Numbered from the stretch's first letter, positions 1-12,195 are shown. The stretch is 64,000 bases of DNA from Mercurialis annua (GCF_937616625.2 NC_065570.1:10860001-10924000); one strand, 5' to 3'. Notes: generated by a model from the sequence alone, not told the origin. Made by a program: numbers and translations.

Positions 1-704
1 AAAGTAAAAGTGTTAAAAAGGTGAAAATAATTTCTCTATATTTTCACTGTTAGAGTAAAAATTACTATTATTTAAAAAATTGAGTGTTTTTTCTAATTTT
101 CTCTAAAAACATTAAAAACATTTAAGATAAAAAAAAAATAGGGAGCAAGTGATTTAGGGGTTATTTCTCAAAATCAAATACTCCCTCTAATTTTCTCTAG
201 TTTCTTTTTCTTATGGCTAAACTTCAAAAATATAAATTATGACGGATGTGCGGAGTCTCATAGTAATTTGCTCTATTTATTTTCTCATAAACTACTATAT
301 TTAATAACTAACATATTTTATGTGGTCGTACGTAGTTTATAAAATTTAAAATTAGAAAATTCGGAAGATGTTATTTATATAAGTGTCGTGATTTTTTATT
401 AAATGTTGGTCCATTTTATTTAATAATGTAGGATTACCAAAATAAATCAGACTATGTTTATCAGATTAAACTAATTTTATATACTTATATAATACAACTA
501 ATATCAATTTTTTTTGGTAGAATTAATATTAAAATTTGCCAATAAAATAATAATAAAATTTAAAATATAATGCTAGTTATAATGAATTGAATTGAAAACA
601 TGGAGTAACCAATAGAATGAAAAAACAAAAAGCATGGCTCAATGCAAATTAAAGTGAATTGAGTGATTAAAATATCCAAGAAATAATGAAAAAGAAGTAA
701 AGAT
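1..704. other. Intergenic, with a repeat fragment at the left edge
   Basis: AT-rich DNA with no supported gene. The first ~120 bases resemble 42,095-42,185 (shared pattern: TTTCTCTAT, a run of A/T, then TTTTCTAATTTTCTCTA), so they are probably the end of a dispersed repeat cut by the window edge. The part nearest 704 should hold the 3' UTR of the minus-strand gene that ends at 705. I see no clear AATAAA there. Confidence 0.4.
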
Positions 705-2777
705 TCAATGAGTTAGTTGCGGACAGAAGCATGAAAACAGAAATGGAAGTCCATACCCATTCCCATCTGCCTCAATTGATACTGAATTTAACGGACAAAA
801 ATCACTAACTCCGCCAGTTCTGTTAACGTTGTTGGCTGCAGCTCTTCTTTCCTCTTGAAGAAAATGACTGAGTGAAGCTGCGTTAGTGTTAACAGCGTCA
901 CTACTGCTTAGCTTTGAGCATAACCAGAATAAACAATTAGGTTTGTTATTCATCTTTTGATCGTTAAAAGTTTGGTCTGCCCTTCTTCTTCTTCTTCTTG
1001 TTCTACTTGATCTTCTCGAGAGCTCGGAAACATTATCGCTACTTACTCCGATGAGGCTACCGAGGGTGATGCTCTTGTCGTGGAAGAATGATCCGGTTGA
1101 CTGATAAATTCATCATAAGAGATACAAAATTTTATTATATAAAGTAAATCAATAACTATTTTATACTATAACTTTCTATTATAGCATAAATCAATAACTA
1201 TTTTATAATAATAATGCGGAATAATTAACTTTGAATGAACCTACCGAAGAGCTATACATTACCTTAAATGGTGCAAGTAAAAATATTCTACTAGAGTCAT
1301 AGATTCAGAAGAAAAAAAAAACTTTACTGAACCTTAATATATCAAATCGAAAATCAATCTTAAGGGACTGATTTTTGACTCCAAATTTCATCGTTTAAAT
1401 CAATGTTCTAAAAATCAAATTGGTGAGGCCACCGGTTTCTGGTTGAACCGGTTCAATAATCGGTTCAACTAGTTTAACACATTTTTAAAAAATATAAAAA
1501 AAAATTGGTTTACCGGTTTAACTTCCGATTCACCAGTTCAACATCTGATTTTTATTGGTTCAATCCGGTTCAAACTGGTCCAACCCAATTCAACTAAAAA
1601 ATTCGGGCTTTTGGTTGTTTTAGACCGGACCACTGGCCGGTTTCCGGTTTAACCGGTATGATCGGCCGGTCCTGTCCGGTTTTTAAAACACGGGTTTAAA
1701 CCAATTTTTTAAACTAATATAGATCTGTTGCATTCAATTTTTATTTCATATATATTTGAATTCATTTTTGCAAAGTCGAATAAATGTTTAGACCTCATAA
1801 ATACCTTTTATCTAATAATTTAGTATTGAATAATCTTATAAAAAAATTATCTTTCAATTATATAGTACTATTTTAGTGCATCATGCTAAAATAAAAGTTT
1901 AGTGATTCACGTGATTTAATATTACCCAACAAATCCCTGAAAACTCATCCGAAATTTGTACACCCAAACAACTTGGTATCAAAATTTTGAACAAATTACT
2001 ATAAAATTCACATATATGTTATAATTTACACTTTGTCCTTTATGTTTGAAAATCAAATAATATGGTTTCTTACTTTTGTTTTCATCAACAATTTAGTCAT
2101 TCCGTCTACTTTTAGTGTTAGTCAACCAAATCAATAGTTTTTACTTGTATTTTTTAAAAAAATTATTATTAATGCATATAATTTCAATTCAGCGGGGAAT
2201 TTTTCTATCTAATTGTGTATATATGTCCAATGTTTAGAAAAAATAAAATAAATTCAATAGCCACATAACATTTTTGCCAAAAAAAATCTTCATTAAAACA
2301 GAATTTAAGTTAAATAATAAAATTAAAAAAAATTGGTAAACACGAATTAAGATTTGGTCACCAATTAATATACATATAAAAATACGATAGTTATAATGAA
2401 AGCAAGAGGTAAGCAGTTGATATAGATGATAATAAAGCACGTGAAAAGAGTAAAGTGGATTAATTCAACTCCACTTTATTTTAGTTCTATAGTCCCACAA
2501 AATACCGTTTAATGTTAATCAAAGGATTAATGCAACAAACTAGAATGATTATGTTTGTGTGCAAAATGAAAAACAGCAAGAGTTAATGAATGACCTGAGT
2601 ATCAAGATCTGAGGAAGAGTCATCAGTGGTGGAGCTTGGAGGAGAAGAGGCAGTAAGCAAAGTAGTAGACGATAAAGATCCGTTAAACTCGCCATTTCGG
2701 ACCAACGCAACTCTCTCATTCACCGGTCTTAACCCAAGCGGCCAGCCTTCTTCCTGCATTTCAATATCGAAACTCAT
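705..2777 (-). CDS. Two-exon plant-specific protein of unknown function (192 aa)
   Basis: Exon 1 is 2595-2777 (61 codons, ATG at 2775-2777). Exon 2 is 705-1100 (131 codons plus stop). The 1494-nt phase-0 intron starts GTCATT and ends ATCAG. Reading runs in frame across the junction from an acidic Ser/Asp stretch (SSSDLDTQ) into STGSFFHDKS. Exon 1 begins MSFDIEMQEEGWPLGLRPVN and is followed by a Ser/Thr/Pro-rich stretch. Exon 2 has ITLGSLIGVSS, an Arg-rich run (RTRRRRRRA, possibly a nuclear signal), WLCSKLSS, SLSHFLQEERRAA and a Cys/aromatic end (LPFLFSCFCPQLTH). The MQEEGWPLGL opening and the LFSC end match a plant-specific family I recall but cannot name, and no enzymatic domain is visible. 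The second Met (residue 7) could be the real start. The donor GTCATT is weak, which is the main doubt about the model. Confidence 0.72.
1418..1690. repeat. CCGGTT/GGTTCAA-rich repeat inside an intron
   Basis: Within the intron of the first gene, about 270 bp carry many imperfect copies of GGTTCAAC, AACCGGTT and CCGGTTTAACCGGT on both strands. It ends in CCGGTTTTTAAAACACGGG, a motif often seen at the end of plant dispersed repeats. No TIR or target duplication was resolved, so it is called only as a repeat. Confidence 0.5.
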
Positions 2778-2801
2778 TCACACGTATCAAACCGACGTCG
2801 C

Positions 2802-2840
2802 TTATGGCGAATGCACATTAATTAATACCTGCAGAGCCAT
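2802..2840 (-). other. Upstream ORF (12 codons) in the likely 5' leader
   Basis: An ATG at 2838-2840 lies 61 nt upstream of the chosen start of the first gene. It opens a 12-codon frame ending in TAA at 2802-2804. If the transcript starts near the TATA-like box at 2921-2933, this uORF is in the leader and could lower translation of the main frame. The CAG/GT inside it could also act as a splice donor. Confidence 0.35.
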
Positions 2841-2920
2841 GAGCCTGTTGTAGTGCAGTGTAGAGTATGGTCACCGGAGGAATCTAGCTACCGTAAAAAA
2901 GAATTCATATAAGAAGAATT

Positions 2921-2933
2921 AAATATATAAAGG
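2921..2933 (-). promoter_or_regulatory. TATA-box candidate for the first gene
   Basis: The minus strand reads CCTTTATATATTTAA here, about 145 nt upstream of the start codon. This fits a TATA box with a leader of roughly 110 nt. The region is AT-rich, so chance matches are possible. Confidence 0.4.
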
Positions 2934-3247
2934 AACTATATGTTTGATGAAAAAGAAGAGAAATGGCAGAAAATGTGGTGCTTTCAACAGCATGTGTCTC
3001 TTTAATTAAACACAGAGCCCAACAATATACTAGCAAGAGAATGAGTGAAAGTAATGTATTACCGTTGTTTAGCTCTGCAAATTCTGATTCACTGCTCTGC
3101 ACAAAGAATAGATAGTGGAAGGAGAATCAATGAAATATTTTATTTTTATCTACAAACTGAGTCCAAGTAGAAATATGTATGAGGCCTAATCCGATAGAGA
3201 ATAATGAAAATAAATGATTTCTATTTATAAAATGTTTAAGAGAAAAT

Positions 3248-3622
3248 TACGTTCAGGTCTTTGAAGTATATCATAATCAACAGTCTGGTAACTCTTGTTT
3301 CAAAAGTTTACTTAATTGTCCTTCAGTTTTAATTTTGTTAAATGAGATACCCTTTCGTTAATTTAAGAGAATAAATTGTTTAATTGAATTAAAACTAAGG
3401 TATCAAATTGTTTAAAAGTGAGGTAAAATTGATCAAATTAAAAGTGATGGAGCAAACAGTTCACGGAATTAAAGATGGGGTAGCAAATCGTTTGAAAGTA
3501 AATGACAAAATTAACGGAGGGGCCTAATAGTTAACCGAATTAAAACTAAGGGATCAATTAAATATTTTTTTTAAAAAAATATATTAAACTATTAATTATG
3601 ATATACCTCAAAAATCTCGAAT
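3248..3622. mobile_element. MITE-like element with ~40-bp terminal inverted repeats
   Basis: The left end (TTGAAGTATATCATAATCAA) and the reverse complement of the right end (TTGAGGTATATCATAATTAA) match over about 40 bp. The interior has repeated phrases such as GGGATCAA and AATTAAAACTAAGG. A diverged relative lies at 11,830-12,195. No coding capacity is visible. Confidence 0.6.
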
Positions 3623-4556
3623 TAATTTATTAAAAGTTTAATTAATTAGTTAGATATAATGATTTTATTACCTTATAAACACATTAAATAAAATTTAATT
3701 ATTTCGTTTGCAGCACTTAACATACATAGTTTATATTAAAAGCAGTGGAGAAACGTGCCTAAAAAAGAAGTAATGAGATGATTAAATAAATAAAGTTATA
3801 TTACAAAATGAGATCGTTGAAGCAGGGTTTTATGAACCGAACCGGATGGAATGGCTCAACCATTTATCAATGTAAACTGAGAGTTAGTCTGGTTCAGTTT
3901 TTTTTTTTTTTTCTAAAAACTGAAAATACAATTGAACTTCTTCAAAAAAAAATATTAATTGGTTAAAACGTAAAAACTAACTTATTTTGAAATTAATAGT
4001 TAGAGTATTGATTTATTTATTAATTTTTATGTATTTATTAGTTAGAACTTTACAGATGTACCTAAAATTTAAATATATAAATATATTTTATAAAAGAAAA
4101 TACATGTTATGTATTGTATAAATATATTTATATTTATAATATTAGCTGGCAAATCTAAATCATAAACCGGTCCGAAAACATTGAATCAAAATTAATCATG
4201 ATAGCTTCGTCTTCCAAATGGTCGCCCGTCCTACTCCTCCGACCCGATTCGAAATGTAGTTAAGCATCTTACAAAACTCATCTAATATTTGCATATGGTT
4301 TTGAGTTTCGACATTTATAGAGTTGGTTGGATCCGGTCGGTATGAAATAAACAATCATTTAGATGTCCCATTTGTATGGGTCTCACATACTTATAATGTT
4401 TACCTGATCTATGTAGTAAGGAATCTTCTGCCCTTTAACACACGAGTTAGCATTTCGATGCTAGCAAAAAAAAATATACATATTAATAATTGAAAAAAAA
4501 AAGATATTTTATATGTTAAAAAATGGAAAATAAAAATGTAATTGTTGCTTATTGTG
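3623..4556. other. Intergenic, no gene seen
   Basis: AT-rich, with a poly-T run at 3899-3913 and a short hairpin near 4448-4463 (TAGCATTTCGATGCTA). Nothing coding is supported on either strand. Confidence 0.4.
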
Positions 4557-4570
4557 TAAAATGTCAGCAG

Positions 4571-4720
4571 TTTTTTTTGTTGCCCGTCCAGTTTCCAAGA
4601 TTTTATCCTAACTAATCCAATTCCGATTCACACTGGAAATTTTTTACATTCATAAGACTCGAATACGAAACCTTACTTAAGCGATATCAAATCGCTTACC
4701 ATTTGAACCAATCCCATTGG
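4571..4720 (-). mobile_element. tRNA-derived SINE with 14-bp target duplications
   Basis: Read on the minus strand, the 150-bp body starts near 4720 with CCAATGGGATTGG. It has an A-box-like TGGTTCAAATGGTAAGC and a B-box-like GGTTTCGTATTCGAGTC, and ends in an A-run (GGGCAACAAAAAAAA). The flanks are direct repeats TAAAATGTCAGCAG (4557-4570) and TAAAATATCAGCAG (4721-4734), one mismatch in 14. RNA polymerase III boxes, an A-rich 3' end and long TSDs are the hallmarks of a retroposed SINE. The family was not identified. Confidence 0.75.
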
Positions 4721-4734
4721 TAAAATATCAGCAG

Positions 4735-5614
4735 TTTTAATGGGTTACTCTTCTTTCTAGGGACCAAAAAGACTCTATTACTGTTAGTCCAAGTTTCTTT
4801 TTCTTACTCTGGTCCACAACCTTTTTTTATTGCTGGCTTGACCTGCATCTACACATGAAATAACCTGGAAAAAAAAAAGCATAGCCAGAAAGCATCCAAC
4901 AAGGATTTTGTTCAATAATAAGGATTTTATACCATCCATACATATTTAACAATATTTCATTTCATTATATAAAACTCAAATTCAATTTTATCCCAATATA
5001 AAAAGAAAAAAGAGTAAAATATACATTAAATTACAAACTACGATGTGTTTTGCAATATTAATATAAGTTTTTAACTTTTACAAACTTAAGACGCAAATTT
5101 CTTTTTTTTTTTTTGCAATTTGAATCATCGATTAAAAATCTAGTCAATTGGTGCTGATTTAAACACCAAATCTATCTTACGATTGCGTTTTCTGCCACTG
5201 GCACACGGACAGGATCTATATTACTTCATTTATGCTTTGTTTATATGAATGATCTAAAGCAAGGAAATATATATATTATGATTAATCAAATTAATTTTTA
5301 ACAAATAAATGTAAGAAAAACAACTCGGGTCCATTCACCCTGTTAGTCCAAACCTCCATTAATGTCTCTGGTCCATAAGCCTTGTACAGTCCAAAAGCTA
5401 CATAATATCTCTGTTTAAAATGTTTCTATCAATTACTGTCAAATATTGCAAATAGCAACAACTATGTGGTCACAGCTTAGACCAGATGAGCAATTTATAT
5501 TTACTAATAAGAAATTCGAAATCTTAACTTTTTCAGTTTCTTATCGCAATGTTGTACATTCATGAGCAAATTAGATGGACTACATTGTTGCTTAGAGATG
5601 CAAATATAACAAAT
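4735..5614. other. Intergenic and 3' flank of the five-exon gene
   Basis: AT-rich, no supported gene. The last part before 5615 should contain the 3' UTR of the minus-strand gene that ends there. Confidence 0.35.
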
Positions 5615-8600
5615 CTATTTATTGAATTCGCTCATTCCAGGTCGATACTCGCCAATTCCAAGTAGGTCCTGCCAGTGTGCAAATTATAAGTTAGCACTTT
5701 CAGAAATGTATTTCTTTTTGGAATTGACATCATAAAGCACTACAGAATAGAGCATATAACATCATATGCTTAAAATATATTCTGAAGTAGATGCACATCA
5801 ACCAGATTTAAGAATAGCATTTGCTATTTGTCTCGTGTATGGGTGCATTCAGTTCACACCGAACCAAATTTAAAACGATTTGAATTTTCAAACTGAAATG
5901 GGCCTGTCAGTCAGGCTGGTTTTCCTGTTCGGTTCGCACCAAAACATAGCTGATACTTTTTATGTACAAAACCAAAACAAACCGGAAAATTGAAACTTTT
6001 AATGGTGTCAAACTGAGCATAACCAAAATTGTCATATTCGAGGTGACAAATTATCATTTTACTAACTAGTTTAAGTAAGAGGCTGAATTCTTTGCTAAAT
6101 TCAAAAACCATTTAAAATTATGCTTGGGATAATTGGATGATATGGACAACAATAGAAAGTTTATAATGTCTGGCGTATTTGTTCACTCTACATGTCTATC
6201 AAAACAATGTTAACTTCCAAAAACATTAGCCTCTAGCCGCAATTCTATTTTGGTAGGATGTAAAGTTTCAAACTAGACATATCTGATATGCACTAATAAA
6301 ATGAGCTGACCCAAGCTTTCTTTCCAGCATTAAGTTGAGACAACTGTACTGAGCCAGTGGGCTACACAATGCACCTAAGCTCAACTTCATGAAATGCTCT
6401 AAAAGTATATATTGTGCATGAGAAGCAGTTGGCTAGCCGCAATTCATAAATTTGCACTGTAAATTTTAGAAATAAGCATAGGAAAGAAGGAAAAACCTGG
6501 CAAGCTTTATTTTTTGCTCTAGTTTCAGCTGTACTGGGTATATCATGATTTGGTTTTGTAAATTTCTTTTCACGCCGCTCACAGGAACCCCATCCATCAG
6601 AGAACCTGCCACCCCTAGTAAAAGGGAAAAATAGAAAGCAAATAAAATATCACCATATGAACCAATTTAGTGTATACCACTTTATTCAAAAAAGGAGACA
6701 GAGAAACGCACTGCATATGTGCCCGAACAATAAATTCAGCACGCTGAACATTTCTATTATCATCAAATTCAATATTCTTGTCTCTGATTTCATAGGAAAT
6801 ATTGAAGTACAATGATATCTTCCTCCAACCTGCATGTGTACTCACACATACTAGTTATTCCATGACAGCACAAGATGTTCAGAAAGAAAAAAATAATGCA
6901 TTACCTGTCTTTTTAATGAAAGGGTGCCCAGAAATCCTAGTGTAATCTGATTTCTCCAAAATCTGCTCATGAAATGACACATGGAAAGAGTCTTAAAAAA
7001 AAAATTGCCGAAGAAGAAAACACTTTCAAGGTAAAAGTCCTAGCACATATAAATGAATCCATAGGCATTTGGCGATTCTATGGCACTCCACATTCAAGAT
7101 AATATATATAAAAACATCAATGAAGATCACATTCTGAAAAATCATGAATGAGCACTTATGGATTGTTAGACAAACATGAGGTACTGAATACTGATAGAGG
7201 GATACTTTAAATTTTTCAGATTATTATTAACCAACAAAAAGGAAACAATTCCATCAAATTATACAAATCAATATTGAAAGATGGAAACACAATGCGCTCC
7301 ATCATAATAACATGTGCAGAAATCAGTTCTTGAAATGTTGCGAAATTAGGATCATGGTAACTTCACCTCATCAGCCATGCTATCTGGCATCTGCTATGAT
7401 CCTTAATTTACGTGCAGACAAAAAATACTTGTAAACAATCACCATTGTTACCCTACAGTCCTACTTCTGAGTGTTTATCTATTACAACTACATATGAAAG
7501 CAAGCAGAATGACACCATGATAATTGCATTTGATGCAAATTTCCAACACTACTTCAGGGGCACTTATCAACACTCAACCTACAATATCACTATATTCATG
7601 TTCATGCTATTAAATAAAAGAAACCATAGAGTGTATAAACTAATAACATAAAGTAAGTCGGCATTCACTGCTCATCTAAGAGTCGATTATCTAATTAGCT
7701 TATGTGGCATTCATAATAGAATGGTTAAGTAGTTAAGCTCATGATCCACTAGGCAACATTATGTTACTTTTTAATAAAAATCCGGTTTATTGTTTTGAGT
7801 AAGAATCATAGTGCTACAGCCACAACGCTTTACATCTAAACCTAGTTATTCCATGTATTAGTCAACTCTGGTTGGTATCTGAATCTAAAACAGACCCAAG
7901 TAAAAATAAAGCCAAAATTCAATCTTATAAGGAATGATTTGCAACAACTATATCCAAGTTTAATGAGTTAAAAAATGTTTGATCCGTATAATACAGCCTA
8001 AGTTCTTGCCAATCTGTTATGATGGAGGACTTCTATACTCCTGTTTAGCAAGTACTACTAACTACAAAGTAATAGAATGACCGAAACCAAACAAAATCAT
8101 TTACCTATAAGATCAGGGAAATGCAAACACAACAGAAGCTTAAATCGCAGATAACATAGACAGAACGATAATCAAATGCACCAACAGCAAATACATAATA
8201 AACCCTTTGTTTCGTCTAAGATTAATCTCATTTTCAGTTAAAAATAATTGAATTCTAGCAAACGTAAGGTTTCTACCACAAGAATTCATCAAGTAAATCA
8301 ATTCATTTGTTCATTTGAATTCTTGCATCTATTTGAGCTAATGAACAAATCTAACCTATATTGTTGACCTAAATATAATAATTTCCAATTGAAACGCAGG
8401 GAGAAAAAACGACATGAAACAAAGAGAAGAAATTACCGCCATAGCAGCATCCTGATAATCTTTAAAAAGCGAAACCGAAGGAAATCTCCCATTCAAGCAA
8501 TGCCTCATCACATCATTCTCTTCATTATGACGCATAAAACTTCCCGGAGAAACCTCCGATCCATCATTCGAACCATACTTCCCAATCTTCGGCGACAAGT

Positions 8601-9042
8601 AAGCCTCAGGAGACGAATACGCCACCGTATTAATAACCGGCGAACTCTTCTTAACAATAGCAAGCCCAGGTGGACTAGTACTCGTACTGTCACTGATTTC
8701 CGACCCAAACGTTCTCGCTATCTTATTAGGCCGCCGATAAGGATCAGAATAAGGAGAATTTCTATTACTAGTATTATTATTATTATTATTACTATTATTA
8801 ACGTATCGAATTTGAGATCTAGGGTTTTGAGGCGGAGATGAGAAATTGGAGACAGGTGTCGGTGGAGATTGGAAATTAGGGTATCGGAGAGCGAGCGGTT
8901 TGCTACGGGGTTTTGTGGTGGAGTGAGAAGCTTCGGCGGAGTCGATTACAGCCCACAATGCGGCGTCGTCTAGGTCTTTGTCGTCGTCGATTGTGTAGTT
9001 ATTCGTTGCTGTTCTTGTTGTTGTTAAAGATGATGAGGTCAT
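5615..9042 (-). CDS. Five-exon conserved plant protein with a possible nucleic-acid-binding C-terminal domain (317 aa)
   Basis: Exons on the minus strand are 8437-9042, 6905-6962, 6712-6829, 6497-6614 and 5615-5668. They total 954 nt, with phases 0, 1, 2 and 0 all consistent and GT-AG at every intron. The N-terminal ~150 residues are Ser/Asn/Pro-rich and look disordered, with a poly-Asn run from an (AAT)n tract. A folded region follows: NDVMRHCLNGRFPSVSLFKDY in exon 1, KSDYTRISGHPFIKKTG, then WRKISLYFNISYEIRDKNIE and NVQRAEFIVRAHMQ, RFSDGWGSCERREKKF, PNHDIPSTAETRAKNKACQ and DLLGIGEYRPG. The last blocks are the conserved end of a plant family I recognise by pattern but cannot name. The A-E-T-R-A-K-N-K-A signature resembles those of single-strand-annealing or RPA-like proteins, but that is a weak inference. 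The exon model is firm and the function unknown. Confidence 0.82.
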
Positions 9043-9330
9043 TTGCTTCGGGTGAGTTTGAAATTAAGTGTGTGGAGTGAAGCTGTGGTTTAATGGCGGA
9101 GAGTGAGAGAGAAGAAGAAGGGGGGGGGGGAGATAGCGGGGTTTTTATTTGATTCAAATTTTCAAAATTGGGATGATGAGTTTGAAACGACATCGTTAGA
9201 TTCACTAAGGCAAAATTTAAGTGAGATATAGGCAAATTATAAAAGTTTAAAAATAAAGGGCTTTTTATATGTTTTACGGGATTTCTTAGTCCAATAACTT
9301 TTATACGGGCCAAGATTTTTCTTTACTTTT
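9043..9330 (-). promoter_or_regulatory. Promoter and leader of the five-exon gene
   Basis: Upstream of the start codon the minus strand has a poly-C run (complement of G at 9121-9130) and a CT-rich tract at about 9095-9130, typical of plant leaders. A TATA-like TTATAATT lies near 9237-9244, and TATATC near 9222-9229. The transcription start cannot be fixed. Confidence 0.35.
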
Positions 9331-9339
9331 CATACAGTC

Positions 9340-11240
9340 TTTTATTACTTTTTTGACCTAAATTTTTAAATTCTTCTCTTTTATACGAACTTCTTTCTTA
9401 GCTCTGATATTGGCGGTTTCTTTTTCGTTTTTCTCTGAAAGTAGCGGTTTCTTTTCTTCTTCTTCCCACGATTTCTTCTTCTGATAGTCGTCGCCCTTCA
9501 TCAAGTCTCAGTGCCGCTCCACTGTCGCCTTCGTTGTGCCGCCGCCGTTCTCTTATTTTTGTGTTTTCTTTTTCAGATCTGAATCGGAGTTATTGTCGGA
9601 AGGAAGAATAGATATCAGAAGTTTTTAATGATTTTAAAAAGTTTTTTAAAGGCATATGATCAGATTTTGAGACAAAAAGATTCACCATTCTTCTTCTTTT
9701 TCTTTTTCATTTTCAGATCTAGAAATTGTTTTATTAACTGTTTTTAAGTCATGATAATTTTTTTACCATTAAACATGTGTAAAGATTATCTTTAAGGAAT
9801 GTAATACTAATTTTCATGTATATAAAATAATTTTATGATTTTATGGAATGAAAATATGTTATTTCTGCAGTTTTACTATGTCTGGTTATAATTCTGTGTT
9901 TTTTTAATTCTGCAGCACGATTTGTTGATGATGGTAGATTGATAAAATTATTATAATGTTTCAGTGTTGTTGATTTTATGTTAATTTTATGTTGATAATC
10001 AGTTGATATTTATTGATTTTAACATTGACAAATAAGATAATGATGTCCGTAAAATAAACTAAAAAAATAAAAATTTAACTGAGACTAGATAATGATATGT
10101 TAGCTTTGGGAAAGAAGACAAACAAAGATGTTGAATTATTGCCACTTTACAATGTTGAAATTGTGTTGATTTCCGGTTAATATTTTGTTGATTTTAACAT
10201 TGGTGAAAAAGACAATAATAATATTGAATTATTAAAATGTTACAATGTTGATCTTGTGTTGATATTCTGTTGATGTTATGTTGATATCAACATATGTAAT
10301 AAACTAACTGATTTAAATTTTTCAATCTTTTTTATACTAATTTTTATTTTTTCAATATTTTTTCAATTTAATTTCAATTTTTTATTTTATGTTCACATAT
10401 AATGTGTTCTTTTTCGTTAATGATAAAATCAATTAAATATCAACATAATATTAATGCAATGTCAACATAAGATCAACATTGTAACATTATAATAATTTAA
10501 CATCATTATTTTCTTTTTCACTAATGCTAAAATCAACAAAATATCAACCGAAAATTAACACAATGTCAACACTATATCATTACAATAATTCAACTTCATT
10601 ATTTTTCTTCTTCCATGATGCTACCATATCATTATCTAGTCTCAATTTAATTTAATTTTTTAATTTATTCCACAGACAATATTATTTTATTTGCCAATGT
10701 TAACAAAAAAAATCAGTTGATATAAACATAAAATCAACATAAAATCAACAACACTGTGATATTACAATAATTCAGCAATCAATCAGCATCAACAAATCGT
10801 TCTGCAGAATTAAAAAAAACACAGAAACACAAAAAAAATGCAGAAATAACATAATTTTATTCCATAAAATCACAAAATTATTCTAAATAACATGAAATGA
10901 GTATTAGATTCTTTAAAGATACTCTTTTATACATGTTTAATGGTGAAAAAACAGTAAAAAATTAGCAAATTACAGATCTGAAAATGAAAAAAAAGAACAA
11001 AAAAAATCAGATCTGAAATCAAAACGATAAAAAAAAGATGACGACGAGACGAAGACGGAACGGCGGAGGCGGAACAATGGAAGAGAAACGATGGAAATGG
11101 AACGGCGGAGGCGGAAGGTGAGCTGAGAGAAAGAAATGAGAGAAAAATTTGAAGAGAGAGAAAATTATTTGGTTTATGAGGATTTGACTTGGAGTAGTAT
11201 ATATTAGTCCGTATAAAAGTAATAATCTCCAGCATGGATG
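9340..11240. repeat. Long inverted repeat (arms ~0.8-0.9 kb, short spacer)
   Basis: The left arm (about 9360-10,300) is complementary, with substitutions and small gaps, to the right arm (about 10,400-11,230). The pairings include TTTTATGGAATGAAAATATG (9839) with the complement of CATAATTTTATTCCATAAAA (10,850), and AATTCTGCAGCACGATTTGT (9907) with the complement of ACAAATCGTTCTGCAGAATT (10,793). Both arms are full of GTTGAT/ATCAAC phrases, and both outer ends carry ACTTTTATACGG-type sequence. It could be a foldback transposon or an inverted duplication. A transcript would form a long hairpin. No reading frame of note. Confidence 0.75.
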
Positions 11241-11361
11241 GTAGTTTTCATATTGAAAACTCTTACCCGTATAAAAGTAATATTTTTGTAAATGTTAGAT
11301 GTTTATGTAAAAAGACCAAAAATAAACTCTCTTCTTCATATTTTTATATTTTAGAAGGGAG

Positions 11362-11772
11362 AGGGTACAAAAATGATCCTAATGTTTAACCTATGGTGCA
11401 TATTTTCTAATATTTTTTGAGTCTCAAAAATGATCTAACATTATCAAATGGAATAAATATATCCTCCATCGTTACACGGCAAGTATATATGCTCCACTTT
11501 GATAACGTTAAGGTTATATTTGTTCTACTTTGATAGCATGAGGGTTATATTTGTTCCACTTTAATAACGTTAGGGTCATATTTGAGATTCTAAAAATATT
11601 AGGGTAACAGCTGATCGTATGTCACATCAGCCAAATTAACGTTAAAACAGGCTACCGTTAGACAGAGGATATATTTATTCCACTTTGATAACGTTAGGGC
11701 CATTTTTAACTCGAAAAATATTAGGAGGAAATGTGAGCCACAAGGTAAACAATAAGATCATTTTTGTACCTT
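11362..11772. mobile_element. TIR element, ~410 bp
   Basis: The left end (GGTACAAAAATGATCCTAAT) and the reverse complement of the right end (GGTACAAAAATGATCTTATT) match over about 45 bp. The interior carries several copies of TTCCACTTTGATAACGTTAG. Non-coding. Target duplication not resolved. Confidence 0.65.
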
Positions 11773-11829
11773 GACCCATTTTAAAATACAACTAGTAGTA
11801 TTTTTTATTTTTAATATTTAAAACTAGAA

Positions 11830-12195
11830 CAAATTACTATGAGACCCGTTATATATATTATAATTAGTGGTCTTTCACTTTTTATTTCGTTAATGATTAT
11901 GTTCTTCTATTAATTTGGGATATTAAATTATTAACGAAATTGAAAATGAATTAGCAAATCATTTAAAAGTGAGATAATAAATCGTTTAATAAAATTAAAA
12001 TCGAGGGATCAAATCGTTAATAAAATTTGAGATGCCAAATTATTTGAAAGTATTTGCCGAAATTAACGGAAGGACTTAATAATTAACGGAATTAAAAATG
12101 AAAGACCATTAAATCGAATTTTAAAATAAAGAGTACCAAACTGTTAATTATAATATAATTACAGTGTCTTAGAATAATTTACTCTAAAAATTACT
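11830..12195. mobile_element. MITE, diverged relative of the 3248-3622 element
   Basis: The ends are inverted repeats (ATATATTATAATTAGTGGTC against the complement of the ATTATAATATAATTACAGTG side). The interior shares GGGATCAAATCGTT, AATTAACGGAAGGACTTAAT and related phrases with the element at 3248-3622. Non-coding. Confidence 0.55.

Noticed and set aside
7412..7651. 79-codon frame
   Set aside because: Lies inside intron 1 of the five-exon gene, has no recognisable sequence and is a chance frame.
8389..8841. 150-codon plus-strand frame over exon 1 of the five-exon gene
   Set aside because: Arg/Ile-rich shadow of the minus-strand exon. The minus strand has the consistent splice model and conserved blocks.
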